Assembly: GCF_039522365.1 (NCBI RefSeq)
Contig: NZ_BAAADJ010000011.1
Coordinates: 57,432 to 121,431, forward strand
Length of the DNA: 64,000 nt
Direction of reading: 5' to 3'
Source of the DNA: Bacillus carboniphilus
GTDB taxonomy: Bacteria; Bacillota; Bacilli; Bacillales; JC228
The notes under the pieces were generated by a model that did no database searches, was not told where the DNA came from, and saw only the letters and a program-made list of their open reading frames with translations. Shown here piece after piece: positions 33,668 to 42,909 of this stretch. The position numbers and the translations under genes were made by a program. Position 1 is the stretch's first letter, and each line of letters starts with the position of its first letter.

Positions 33668-35764
33668 TTAAATGTTAGTTTTATCCTTATAAATGTCTCT
33701 CAACTCTTTACCTAGTAGCATTCCCAGTTCCTCTTCACTGCCGGATTGAAACAGTTGAATGATTGATTCATCTCGTATAATCAGCGAACTAATACCACTC
33801 AGTACTTCTAATGTTTCTACGCCTGGCTCTCGTGGTGCTAATAAGAGCAAGATTGTATGAATTTCTATACTAGTCCCGTCCATCGATGGGACTTGTTGTG
33901 GTCTTTGTAATCTACTTATTGTAAAACTAGGTTCGATAACTGAATCACTTCTTGCGTGGTAAAGAGCTAATGTTGTACCTGGTATACCAAGTCCCCCTAG
34001 CTCCTCACGCTTTAATAGTTCCGCTAACACCGTTTTCTCATTATCGACAATGCCTCTTTCTTTTAATAAGCCGCTTATATACTCTAAGGCATTCTCAATT
34101 GAACGATATTCTACAGGTGTGTTATAAACAGAAAACCCCTTAAGGACCGTATAAATGGCTTTTGAAAAATGGTGTACCTTTTCAAATTCAGCGAGTAGAC
34201 CAATAGTATCAAATGGATTAGCAGCTTCTGTTTCTTTTTTCTTTTGCTGAAAGGGCTTTGGAGCCATAAGAGATCTCTTTATTTTTTCAACATCATCTAC
34301 AGGCAATAAAGGACTGACTACAATATAGTTCTGATCTAAATTCTTAAGTGGAACTGTAGATATAATGGTGTCATAATCCTCAAGATTTAACTTATTTAAG
34401 TCAAAAAGGGATGCATTTATTGTTTTTAAGCCTGAGATTTCTTGTTTTAGCTTCGTTGACAATATCTTGGATGTACCGATGCCTGTTGAACAAACAACAA
34501 GTACAGTTTGGCTGTTTTCTTCTCTTCTGTTTATAAGAGCAGATGCAAAATGCATGACTAGGTATCCAACCTCTTCACTAGGTACATGTATATCAGGAAA
34601 GACCTCTCTTACTCCCTCTTCTATAATCAAAAATAACTCACCGTAATCCTGCTCAATTCTGGAAAGAAGGGGATTAGAGATACCCATATTTTGTTTCATT
34701 CGATATATAGCCGGTCTTAAGTGAGCGACTAACCCTTGGAACAGGGATACATGTTTTGTCAGATCAACATCTATTTTGTTACTTACAAACCGAATGAGTT
34801 TTTGAGCGGATACGCCAACCTGGATACTTGTATCTTCTAATAATTCATCCTGATCGGTTCTAAGCTTTGCACCCAATAGATGCATGGTAATGTAGCCAAT
34901 CTCCCCATAAGAAATGCGAATTCTAAAGACTTCTTCCAAACCATCTACAATCTTTCGAGCTACTTCAAATTCTTTTGATTGCTTTAAATTCTTTAAGTAT
35001 TCCTCTTCAAAGCGGATCTCTTCCCCTTGCTGAATTCGTTCAATAGCTAGGGCTAAATGAACAACCAACCCAATATAAGAACTATCTGCAATCTCGTAGG
35101 GTAGCTCATGTTTAATACGGTCAATTTGTTTTTCAATGACAAGAAGTTTCTTCTTATCTACTAGGCCGAGTAACCGATCTGTTGCCGTATCATCCGGAGG
35201 AGAAGCCTTCCTTTGAATGGATTCTTTTAAAATAGAAATCAATTCAAATTCATCTACATTCTCCATAATGAGCTTACTCATCGCTTTTCTCTTGGCTGAT
35301 TCCCCGCCAGATATCTCAACTCCATAGCCACGTTTCCTTACTAAATGTAGTCCGTATGGAACGATTTTCTCTTCAATTTTGTTTAAGTCATTACTAACTG
35401 TCGCAATCGTTACATTTAAATCATTGGCAAGTGAAACCAATTTAATGGGTTCTTTTGTATCTAAAAGTGTGGAAAGTATAATGGTCTGTCTTTCTTCTGG
35501 GGTGTATTCATTATGTGAAAGATGAAACAGAAATAGTGTCAGCTTCTCACGATTCTCATCAGAACCAGCCACCTGTATACCAATACCCGATTTCTTATTG
35601 AGTGTTAGTCCGTTTTCTTTGAGAATTTCTTCTACTCCTTTTAAGTCCCGATGAACAGTACGAGGACTAACATCGAGTTCATTGGCGATATCCTTTACAG
35701 TAACCTCTTCTCTTTTGCTTAATAAATGCTCCAAAATCTTTCTTTCCCGTGCAGAAATATACAT
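33668..35764 (-). CDS. mtlR: PRD-containing transcriptional activator of mannitol genes
   Basis: DNA-binding activator of the mannitol operon whose activity is set by PTS phosphorylation. Domains in order: a winged helix (about 1-60, VTVKDIANELDVSPRTVHRDL), a second HTH of the Mga type (about 85-150), PRD1 (about 185-290) and PRD2 (about 300-405, with GYLVMHFASAL), an EIIB-Gat-like domain with the cysteine in VVCSTGIGTSKIL, and a C-terminal EIIA-Mtl-like domain with the histidine in LALYHARS. 698 residues, as in Bacillus MtlR. ATG 35764 follows GGAGTGG. Here it sits inside the cluster between mtlA and mtlF, unlike the distant B. subtilis mtlR. Confidence 0.94.
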   Translation of the reverse strand: MYISARERKILEHLLSKREEVTVKDIANELDVSPRTVHRDLKGVEEILKENGLTLNKKSGIGIQVAGSDENREKLTLFLFHLSHNEYTPEERQTIILSTLLDTKEPIKLVSLANDLNVTIATVSNDLNKIEEKIVPYGLHLVRKRGYGVEISGGESAKRKAMSKLIMENVDEFELISILKESIQRKASPPDDTATDRLLGLVDKKKLLVIEKQIDRIKHELPYEIADSSYIGLVVHLALAIERIQQGEEIRFEEEYLKNLKQSKEFEVARKIVDGLEEVFRIRISYGEIGYITMHLLGAKLRTDQDELLEDTSIQVGVSAQKLIRFVSNKIDVDLTKHVSLFQGLVAHLRPAIYRMKQNMGISNPLLSRIEQDYGELFLIIEEGVREVFPDIHVPSEEVGYLVMHFASALINRREENSQTVLVVCSTGIGTSKILSTKLKQEISGLKTINASLFDLNKLNLEDYDTIISTVPLKNLDQNYIVVSPLLPVDDVEKIKRSLMAPKPFQQKKKETEAANPFDTIGLLAEFEKVHHFSKAIYTVLKGFSVYNTPVEYRSIENALEYISGLLKERGIVDNEKTVLAELLKREELGGLGIPGTTLALYHARSDSVIEPSFTISRLQRPQQVPSMDGTSIEIHTILLLLAPREPGVETLEVLSGISSLIIRDESIIQLFQSGSEEELGMLLGKELRDIYKDKTNI

Positions 35765-35947
35765 AATAACCACTCCACTCGGAGGCTTATTTAATTGCCC
35801 TTCCCGGACTCACTTGCTGACATTTTTACAACTAATACACTCCTAATACTAGGATAGACTTCAAAATCCGTTGATACAACTAAAGAAAGAAGTATTTTCG
35901 TCATTATAGTTGTTGCCAAAATTAAAATGTATTTGGTTTCCAAAAAA

Positions 35948-35979
35948 CAAGGTGAACTCCACACTTAGAGTTCACCTTG
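35948..35979 (-). terminator. Terminator between mtlA and mtlR
   Basis: Perfect 12-bp arms CAAGGTGAACTC and GAGTTCACCTTG with an eight-base loop and a run of T on the minus strand, just past the mtlA stop. It should make mtlA more abundant than the downstream genes. Confidence 0.9.
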
Positions 35980-35989
35980 TCAGTAAAAA

Positions 35990-37429
35990 TTATTTCAATT
36001 CATCAATAAGTTCATCATACTTAGGAGAATTCAAGAAGTTCTCAACAGAAATATGATGTGCGTTAGGAAGCTTATCCTTAGCACGAGATGTTAAGTCTTT
36101 ATGAGTAACTACAATATCAGCATCACTTGGTATGTTATTGATAGATGTATTGGTAATCTCAATGGTCAAGCCTGCTTTTTTGGCTTTATTTTTTAGGATG
36201 GATGCCCCCATAGCACTAGAACCCATTCCTGCATCACAAGCAAAGATAATTTTGTTGACGTTCTTCATATCAAGCTCTTGTTCATCTTTTTCAACTTCTT
36301 TTGCCGTTTCCAATGATCCCGCTACTGAACTCTTTTTACCTTTCATCTCTTGCATTTTGGCAGTAGCCTCAGATAGGTCCTCTTCTTTTTGCTTGCTCGT
36401 TTTTAAGATAAGAGCTGCAATTAGGAAAGAAACTGCCGTTGCCACTAGAACGCCTAGTAACACACCCAGATGACCTCCACCTTTAGGTGTCATTGCCATA
36501 AGAGCAAAGATACTACCTGGTGATGGTGGTGCTACCAATCCTACATTAAATAATGTGAAGGTGAAAACTCCACTAACCCCACCTGCTATTGCAGCTAATA
36601 TTAACGTTGGTTTCATTAAAATATAAGGGAAATAAATTTCATGAATACCACCAAAGAAGTGAATAATGGCTGCACCTGGTGATGTTTGCTTCGCTGTACC
36701 TTTTCCAAAGAACATAAAAGCTAATAAAATTCCTAATCCTGGTCCAGGGTTTGTTTCTAATAGGAACAGTATAGACTTACCCGTTTCTGCTGCTTGATCT
36801 GCGCCCAATGGACTTAAAATACCATGGTTAATCGCATTATTTAAAAACAACACTTTCGCTGGTTCGATAAAGATATTAGCAAGTGGAAGTAGGCCAGCAT
36901 TAACAATCACTTCAACCCCTGCAGCTAAAACATTATTTAAGCCTTCTACAATTGGCCCAATACCTAAATAAGCAATAATCGTTAAAATGGCTGCTAGAAT
37001 ACCTGCTGAGAAGTTATTGACTAGCATCTCGAATCCTTGTTTAACCCTTGGTTGAATCGCTTGGTCTACTTTTTTAATGACCCAACCACCCAAAGGTCCC
37101 ATAATCATAGCTCCAAGAAACATGGGGATATCAGTACCAACGATGACCCCCATCGTTGCAGTCGCGCCTACGACTCCCCCACGTGCATCGTAAACCATCT
37201 TACCACCGGTGTAACCAATTAATAGTGGTAATAAATACGTAATCATAGGTCCTACGAGTTGACCCAGTTCTTCATTCGGAAACCAACCTGTTGGAATAAA
37301 TAAAGCAGTAATAAGTCCCCAAGCAATAAAGGCTCCAATGTTAGGCATAATCATCCCACTTAAATAACTACCAAATCGTTGAACCTTCACACGAAAGTCA
37401 GACTTGGAAGTTTCTGTTGCCTTGGACAT
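35990..37429 (-). CDS. mtlA: PTS mannitol-specific EIICB component
   Basis: Membrane permease that imports and phosphorylates mannitol. The EIIC domain (about 1-340) has eight or so membrane segments and the GIHEIYFPYI motif; after a Lys/Glu-rich linker the EIIB domain carries the phosphorylated cysteine in IIFACDAGMGSSAMGAS (about residue 400). 479 residues. No EIIA domain is fused; MtlF supplies it. ATG 37429 has AAAGGAG seven bases upstream; ATG 37435 is too close. A cre-like site lies upstream at 37507-37520. Confidence 0.96.
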   Translation of the reverse strand: MSKATETSKSDFRVKVQRFGSYLSGMIMPNIGAFIAWGLITALFIPTGWFPNEELGQLVGPMITYLLPLLIGYTGGKMVYDARGGVVGATATMGVIVGTDIPMFLGAMIMGPLGGWVIKKVDQAIQPRVKQGFEMLVNNFSAGILAAILTIIAYLGIGPIVEGLNNVLAAGVEVIVNAGLLPLANIFIEPAKVLFLNNAINHGILSPLGADQAAETGKSILFLLETNPGPGLGILLAFMFFGKGTAKQTSPGAAIIHFFGGIHEIYFPYILMKPTLILAAIAGGVSGVFTFTLFNVGLVAPPSPGSIFALMAMTPKGGGHLGVLLGVLVATAVSFLIAALILKTSKQKEEDLSEATAKMQEMKGKKSSVAGSLETAKEVEKDEQELDMKNVNKIIFACDAGMGSSAMGASILKNKAKKAGLTIEITNTSINNIPSDADIVVTHKDLTSRAKDKLPNAHHISVENFLNSPKYDELIDELK

Positions 37430-37506
37430 ATACATTCTCCTTTCATATTGTCTTATTTATTTATAAATCAATAATGATGACCTTACACATTTATCATATG
37501 GCCGAA

Positions 37507-37520
37507 ATAAAGCGGTTTCA
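37507..37520 (-). promoter_or_regulatory. Cre-like site upstream of mtlA
   Basis: On the minus strand TGAAACCGCTTTAT agrees with the CcpA consensus TGWAANCGNTNWCA except for the last two positions. It lies about 80 bases before the mtlA start. An MtlR site may overlap it. Confidence 0.45.
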
Positions 37521-37583
37521 ATTTAAAGAAAAGGGTATTTTGTCACAGGGGATGTTGCCAAGATTGAAATTCGTTGTAGTTGA

Positions 37584-37625
37584 GGGATTCTGTTGGAGGC
37601 TTTGGGGATTCTATCGGAAACTTCG
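37584..37625. repeat. Two imperfect 21-bp direct repeats
   Basis: GGGATTCTGTTGGAGGCTTTG is followed 21 bases later by GGGATTCTATCGGAAACTTCG. The region has no gene; significance unknown. Confidence 0.35.
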
Positions 37626-37632
37626 GCACCTC

Positions 37633-37657
37633 TAGGTGTACTCACCTCGTACACCTA
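37633..37657 (-). terminator. Hairpin after the DUF2277 gene
   Basis: Nine-base perfect arms TAGGTGTAC and GTACACCTA with a seven-base loop, five bases past the stop. The T tail is absent, so function as terminator is uncertain. Confidence 0.5.
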
Positions 37658-37661
37658 AAGG

Positions 37662-37934
37662 TTAACTCGGTCCAAACCTCTTTGCATTTCTCTCACGGGC
37701 ACGTTCCCGCTCCACTTCTCGATCACGAGGATCAGCATTCGTACTAAGTGAAGTCAGTAATGTTTGTGTTACAGCAGCTACCTCAATAACGGCCTGATTA
37801 AAAGCTTCTTCATTCACCTTGGATGGTTTATTAAACCCCGAAATTTTTCGAACATACTGAAGTGCTGCTGCTTGGATTTCCTCTTCCGTTGCAGGTGGAT
37901 CAAAATTAAAAAGAGTTCTTATATTTCTACACAT
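37662..37934 (-). CDS. DUF2277 family protein
   Basis: 90-residue soluble protein of the DUF2277 family, function unknown. The family start MCRNIRTLFNFDPPATEEEI and the helix ALQYVRKISGFNKPS are clear, with a charged Arg-rich tail. ATG 37934 follows AAGGAG at nine bases; the upstream GTG at 37943 lies against that site. Single gene. Confidence 0.88.
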   Translation of the reverse strand: MCRNIRTLFNFDPPATEEEIQAAALQYVRKISGFNKPSKVNEEAFNQAVIEVAAVTQTLLTSLSTNADPRDREVERERARERNAKRFGPS

Positions 37935-38127
37935 CTTCCTCACTCCTTTTTGTTCATCTTACTATAAGGCTTATCCAAGTCACAAACTGATTTTGAAATT
38001 CATTATCAATAACGATTCCTATTTTATAATTATTATTATTTACAACTTAATTTAAATGTGTTACCTTTACAATATCAAGGAATATAGTAATGAAACTAAG
38101 TGTTTAAAGGACATCCCACTCCCACAT

Positions 38128-38146
38128 GAATATAATTATCATTCTC
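38128..38146. promoter_or_regulatory. Fur/PerR-type box upstream of zosA
   Basis: On the minus strand GAGAATGATAATTATATTC matches the 19-base Fur consensus GATAATGATAATCATTATC at about 15 positions; PerR boxes are near-identical. An overlapping inverted repeat ATTCTCA...TGAGAAT follows (38141-38173). In B. subtilis, zosA belongs to the PerR regulon. Confidence 0.55.
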
Positions 38147-38201
38147 AACTGAATTGAGTAAATGAGAATCAAAATCAATCATCCCAGAAGGAGGATTAGG
38201 T

Positions 38202-40121
38202 ATGCTTGCTGAAACAAAACCATATACACCACCAAAAAGTAATATGGAATATTCTTGGATAGAAAAAATAAAGCCGCATGCTGAACTTATAGCAGCTTTA
38301 ATTAGCGGAGGACTCATCTTAATAGGCTGGATATTAAGCACAATTAGTATGGAAACTGCCTCAGCCATTACTTTTATTACTGCATACATTATTGGTGGGT
38401 ATGCAAAAGCAAAAGAGGGAATTACAGAGACCATTCAAAATAAAGAACTAAATGTAGAAATGTTAATGATTTTTGCTGCTATCGGTTCAGCTCTAATTGG
38501 GTATTGGACTGAAGGGGCTATTCTTATTTTTATTTTTGCATTAAGCGGAGCACTTGAGACTTATACCATGAATAAAAGTCATAAAGAAATATCCTCATTG
38601 TTGGAGTTACAACCTGAGGAAGCCTTGAAAATCACTCATGACCGTGAGGAGTATGTACCTGTCTCAACATTGCGGGTAGGAGATATTGTGCTTATAAAGC
38701 CTGGTGAACGTGTACCTATAGATGGAAAAATTATCGAGGGTCAAACAAACCTTGATGAATCAGCCATTACAGGTGAAGCGCTTCCGGTTCATAAAACAAT
38801 TCATGATGAAGCATTTGCTGGAACGGTTAACATACGTGGTTCAATTATGATTGAAATGACTAAACCTAATAGCGAAACCTTATTTCAAAAAATCATTAAC
38901 TTAGTGCAAACAGCTCAAAGTGAGAAATCACCTTCACAACTATTCATTGAAAGATTCGAAGGAAAGTACGTAAAAACGGTGTTACTTATTGTAGGTCTCA
39001 TGTTGTTTGTACCCCACTTTACTTTGGGATGGAGTTGGACTGAGACCTTTTATAGAGCCATGATTTTACTTGTTGTCGCATCACCCTGTGCCCTTGTGGC
39101 CTCAATTACACCAGCTACCTTATCGGCAATTTCTAATGGCGCACGAAAGGGAATACTATTTAAGGGTGGAGTCCACTTAGAGAATTTAGCCAACCTGAAG
39201 GCAATCGCTTTTGATAAAACCGGAACCCTTACTCAAGGTAAACCCGAAATTGTTGATGTTGTTGTTCGTGGGGATCTGAGTGAAGATGAGCTCCTTTTAA
39301 AAGCTGCATCCATCGAAAAACACTCTAGTCATCCACTTGCAGCAGCCATAGTGGGCTATGCACAAAATAAAGGGCTGAACTTAAGGAAACCTGAACAAAT
39401 GGAGGATGTAGCTGGTTTTGGGGTTCAAGCTATGATTGATGGAATCCCTTGGAAAGTTGGAAAATCGGAATTTGTTGGACGCGTAGAAGCAGAACAGTTT
39501 CAGAATGGTATGGCTCTTCACTTCGCTAAAGAAGGGAAAACCGTTGTATTTGTTAAGGATGATCAAGGAATAGCAGGTTTGTTGACACTTAAGGACACGA
39601 TTCGAAAAAGCACTCTACAGGCCATTCGAGCACTACAGAGTGAAGGAATCAAAACCTTTATGCTTACAGGTGACAGTAAAAAAACAGCTCAAGCCATTGC
39701 CGAAGAAAGTGGAATAGATTCTTTCACTGCTGAGTGCTTGCCAGAAACAAAAGTCGAGCGTGTTAAATATATAAAAGGGGAATATGGTACCGTAGCTATG
39801 GTTGGAGACGGCATCAATGACGCCCCTGCCCTTGCAACTTCATCTGTTGGTATTGCAATGGGAGAAGGAACAGATGTTGCACTCGAAACTGCTGATGTCG
39901 TGCTAATGAAGAATGACCTTTCAAAAATTGCTGAAGCAGTGAAGCTATCTAAAAAAATGAACCAAATCATTAAACAGAATATCGTTTTTTCCATCACCAT
40001 TATTTTGATTTTAATTGCTTCAAACTTTATGCAATCACTGGCTCTTCCTATGGGTGTAATCGGGCATGAAGGAAGTACTATTTTGGTTATATTGAATAGT
40101 TTAAGACTATTAAAATCTTAA
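38202..40121 (+). CDS. zosA: Zinc-type P1B ATPase, ZosA-like
   Basis: Membrane ion pump of the heavy-metal P-type ATPase family, 639 residues, as B. subtilis ZosA (637), a zinc importer expressed under peroxide stress. Seen: phosphorylation site FDKTGTLT with Asp338, the membrane motif SPC at 294-296 in place of the CPC of exporters for cadmium or copper, TGEALPV in the actuator domain, HP in SSHPLAAAI and GDGINDAPAL. There is no N-terminal metal-binding CxxC domain. AGAAGGAGG precedes ATG 38202. A Fur/PerR-like box upstream supports the ZosA name. Confidence 0.85.
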   Translation: MLAETKPYTPPKSNMEYSWIEKIKPHAELIAALISGGLILIGWILSTISMETASAITFITAYIIGGYAKAKEGITETIQNKELNVEMLMIFAAIGSALIGYWTEGAILIFIFALSGALETYTMNKSHKEISSLLELQPEEALKITHDREEYVPVSTLRVGDIVLIKPGERVPIDGKIIEGQTNLDESAITGEALPVHKTIHDEAFAGTVNIRGSIMIEMTKPNSETLFQKIINLVQTAQSEKSPSQLFIERFEGKYVKTVLLIVGLMLFVPHFTLGWSWTETFYRAMILLVVASPCALVASITPATLSAISNGARKGILFKGGVHLENLANLKAIAFDKTGTLTQGKPEIVDVVVRGDLSEDELLLKAASIEKHSSHPLAAAIVGYAQNKGLNLRKPEQMEDVAGFGVQAMIDGIPWKVGKSEFVGRVEAEQFQNGMALHFAKEGKTVVFVKDDQGIAGLLTLKDTIRKSTLQAIRALQSEGIKTFMLTGDSKKTAQAIAEESGIDSFTAECLPETKVERVKYIKGEYGTVAMVGDGINDAPALATSSVGIAMGEGTDVALETADVVLMKNDLSKIAEAVKLSKKMNQIIKQNIVFSITIILILIASNFMQSLALPMGVIGHEGSTILVILNSLRLLKS

Positions 40122-40144
40122 AAAATGAATGGATATATAACAGT

Positions 40145-40182
40145 ATGGCCTTGCCCTCTATGTGTCTAGAGGGGCAAGGCCA
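40145..40182. terminator. Bidirectional terminator
   Basis: Long arms TGGCCTTGCCCTCTA and TAGAGGGGCAAGGCCA (one mismatch) between converging zosA and ywmB-like genes. Confidence 0.85.
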
Positions 40183-40189
40183 ATACACT

Positions 40190-40912
40190 TTAATAACCAT
40201 CCGTAATCATCGGAGTACCAATCGTAACTTCAACTTGCTCATTCTCTATGTCATGTCTTAATCCAATTTGCAAATTGATTTTTTGACCATTTATTGAGAT
40301 GGAATTTTGGTCCAACTTCTTTGAATAAGCAGACATCGAAATGAAATTCTCTTCTGCTACACCTTCTATAAATGTACCATTTAATCCAGATAAAATATCT
40401 TCTGCCTGTTGGTTTAGCTTATGATTTTGCAGCAAAGACCCTTTAAAAGTGAAGAATGCCTTCTGATTGTTTATTAAATATTGATACTTGCTTACAACAT
40501 ATTCTAAGGACTCATTATTCCATTGGCTATTTATTTCGTATGCATAATACATTCTATACATATTACCTAGTCGGTTACCTGTAACTTTAACCTTTAGCTC
40601 GATATCCATGGAATCTACTTTCTTATAGCCCTCTGCGATAAAGCTCTTATTACCTTCAAATTGGAGCTCCCATCTATATCCCTGTTCTGTCTTTTTTATA
40701 TCTTCTAATTCTTCCAACGCTTCTTTCTCACTCGCAACATCCTGTACTGATTTCAATATATAGACTTTCCAAGAACTCAGAGCTATTCCCTGTTCTTGCA
40801 TGTTTTCTACTAAACTTTTAATCTCATCTGTTTTTTCTTTACTAAAAGCAACGCTTGTCGTATATAAACCAGTTACCATTACACATACTAGAAGAATCTT
40901 AATAGTTTTCAT
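40190..40912 (-). CDS. YwmB family TATA-box-binding-like protein
   Basis: Secreted or membrane-attached protein of 240 residues with an N-terminal signal sequence ending near VAFS. The mature part matches the YwmB family (PF08680), whose fold resembles a TATA-binding protein although it acts outside the cell; role unknown, associated with sporulation gene clusters. GAGGTGAGGG precedes ATG 40912. In B. subtilis ywmB lies beside murAA and spoIID; here neither is adjacent, so this may be a paralogue. Confidence 0.83.
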   Translation of the reverse strand: MKTIKILLVCVMVTGLYTTSVAFSKEKTDEIKSLVENMQEQGIALSSWKVYILKSVQDVASEKEALEELEDIKKTEQGYRWELQFEGNKSFIAEGYKKVDSMDIELKVKVTGNRLGNMYRMYYAYEINSQWNNESLEYVVSKYQYLINNQKAFFTFKGSLLQNHKLNQQAEDILSGLNGTFIEGVAEENFISMSAYSKKLDQNSISINGQKINLQIGLRHDIENEQVEVTIGTPMITDGY

Positions 40913-40990
40913 ATGTATCCCTCACCTCTGTAACCATTCTTACCAGGTGGTGAGTTCTTTATACACACTTTTCTACCAATCTCATATTTT

Positions 40991-42421
40991 TTACTCTTTC
41001 GCCAACATTGATTTTGCTAGCTCAATCGCTTTATCTTTTGGATAACTGTTATACAATCCTGATTTTAATCTTATTGGATCACCAAAGAAGAACCGCTCAT
41101 ACAACCGCTGTCTTCCCCCAAATGAACTTAAACAAATATCCCATGCCATTCGAAACAGCTTTGTTCTCTCTAAAGCAGCGCAGGAAACGCTTTGTAGGTA
41201 TTGATCTAAATCCGGCCTTATGTCTGAATGAAAATCCTCTTCTGTTGGAATTGAAATAAGTCCACTAGCCCCTAACAATTCTAGAATCTCTATAAATCTC
41301 GGATACAGTTGAGGATAGGATGTAATAGCAGCAAATAGAGGACTCGGTTCCGGTACCATGACTCCTCTTTTATCTAACTTAGCCTCTAATTCAGATTTCA
41401 ATAGAAGAGCATTCATAGATTCCAGACCCGCGATGATTTCACTTATTTTTTCTTGGACATGCTGATAAGCACCGATATCAATCGAATCAACAAGCATTTG
41501 AGCCACACCTAACAATAATTCTGTCTTAATTACTTGTCTAGCAACTGTTTGATGTAGCAAGAATGCATAGAAGTGAGTTTCTTCATACATATTGGTAACT
41601 ATGGAATAGTCCTTATATAGAAAGACCCGCTCCCAAGGTACCAAAACGTTATCAAACACAACAATGGTATCCATCTCTTCAAACCTTGATCCAAGTGGAT
41701 GGTCAAATGGTGAAGAACGATAAGCAAATGATTCCCTACAAATAAACTTTAAGTTTTCGGTATTACTCGGGATTGAAAATGCGTAAATAAACGGCTCTTC
41801 AATATATTTACCACCTACTGGTAATACTAGAAGCTCATCCGTAATTCCTCCTTGAGTTGCTAATAGGCGGGCCCCTTTTATCACAATTCCATCCTTATTT
41901 TCTTCAACTACTCTTGCAGAAATTGGTGCATCATCATCCTCAAAGTAACCTAGCGAACGGTTTACTTGAGGATTAACAAATGTATGTGAGATGGTAAGGT
42001 CATTCTCCCTAGCCTGCTCATATAGTTTCTGGATATTGACCCCGCGGTTTGCTGTGTCTTGGAATTCTTCCCAAGCCGCCCCAAGCGCCATCATTCCAGT
42101 ATTCATATAGTCCGGTGATCTCCCCATCATCCCGCCAGATGTTTTAGCCCATTCTTGAGTGGTTAATCTTCTAATCTCCAACTCTTCCTTTGATTGTGGA
42201 ATAAGAAAAGAGCTGCCTACTCGTTCTCCAGTTAGTGGAGACTGATACGTCATAAAGTCCTTCTCCAGTTGCAAATCAAATAGTTTAGCTTTACTTTTGA
42301 TTAGTCCTTTAAAAGCGTAATGTTCACATATGTTTTCCTTTATCTTCTGTCCATCGATCCACACTTCTGCCTTTAAGTCACGTACTCTCTTTAGAAAAGT
42401 TAAACCATCAATAGCAGGCAT
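40991..42421 (-). CDS. 4-hydroxyphenylacetate 3-hydroxylase (HpaB) family flavin-dependent monooxygenase
   Basis: Large subunit of a two-component FADH2-dependent oxygenase that hydroxylates phenols such as 4-hydroxyphenylacetate. 476 residues; HpaB features are the region TSGGMMGRSPDYMN, DTVANRG-like TANRGVNIQKLYEQ, RVVEENKDGIVIKGARLLAT and the FDNVLVPWERVFLYKD block. B. subtilis YoaI is similar in length. No flavin reductase gene (HpaC) is near, so a partner must lie elsewhere. GAGGTGG is nine bases before ATG 42421. Substrate is inferred from the family only. Confidence 0.87.
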   Translation of the reverse strand: MPAIDGLTFLKRVRDLKAEVWIDGQKIKENICEHYAFKGLIKSKAKLFDLQLEKDFMTYQSPLTGERVGSSFLIPQSKEELEIRRLTTQEWAKTSGGMMGRSPDYMNTGMMALGAAWEEFQDTANRGVNIQKLYEQARENDLTISHTFVNPQVNRSLGYFEDDDAPISARVVEENKDGIVIKGARLLATQGGITDELLVLPVGGKYIEEPFIYAFSIPSNTENLKFICRESFAYRSSPFDHPLGSRFEEMDTIVVFDNVLVPWERVFLYKDYSIVTNMYEETHFYAFLLHQTVARQVIKTELLLGVAQMLVDSIDIGAYQHVQEKISEIIAGLESMNALLLKSELEAKLDKRGVMVPEPSPLFAAITSYPQLYPRFIEILELLGASGLISIPTEEDFHSDIRPDLDQYLQSVSCAALERTKLFRMAWDICLSSFGGRQRLYERFFFGDPIRLKSGLYNSYPKDKAIELAKSMLAKE

Positions 42422-42546
42422 CTCATCATCCCACCTCGTCTATTTTTATTGAAGAAATATATTTCCCGAGGAAATTTGTGTCTAGGCATGATTAAGTTTA
42501 TGTGGTTAGAATTTATAACTTGCTTTTCCATATATAAAATTAAAAA

Positions 42547-42570
42547 AAGGTTGCTCATATAAGCAACCTC
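42547..42570 (-). terminator. Terminator of the yjcZ-like gene
   Basis: AGGTTGCT and AGCAACCT arms with a six-base loop and a run of seven T on the minus strand. Confidence 0.85.
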
Positions 42571-42576
42571 TTTTGC

Positions 42577-42699
42577 TTAGTAGAATCCGTAACCTGAACC
42601 GTATCCCACAAATGATGCACCAATGATAATCAACAAAATAAACAATACAATTAGCAAGGCAAAGCCTCCGTCAAAACCACATCCAACATCTTTACCCAT
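42577..42699 (-). CDS. YjcZ family small sporulation protein
   Basis: 40-residue peptide with a Gly-rich head (MGKDVGCGFDGGFALL), one hydrophobic helix (VLFILLIIIGASFVG) and a Gly/Tyr tail (YGSGYGFY). This is the layout of the YjcZ/SscA-like peptides found in spores of Bacillus. ATG 42699 has AAGGAGGTG seven bases upstream and the frame is closed by TAA followed by a terminator. Confidence 0.9.
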   Translation of the reverse strand: MGKDVGCGFDGGFALLIVLFILLIIIGASFVGYGSGYGFY

Positions 42700-42909
42700 T
42701 TATAGGCACCTCCTTTTTACACAATAGTCTATGTAACTAAGCATGCATGCGTCACTGGTGAATAAAAATGAATGAACTATATGTAGGTTTGTGGGAGAAT
42801 AAGAAAAAATAACTTTTAAAAACCTCTAACTTTTTAACCATATACATTGTCTTTATTAGTGTAGAAAAATTTTAGAAAAGGGAGGAATCCTGAGAATGAG
42901 GGGTACGTA

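Noticed and set aside
36132..36473. 113-codon open frame on the plus strand
   Set aside because: Antisense to mtlA over its linker region, with no supporting signals.
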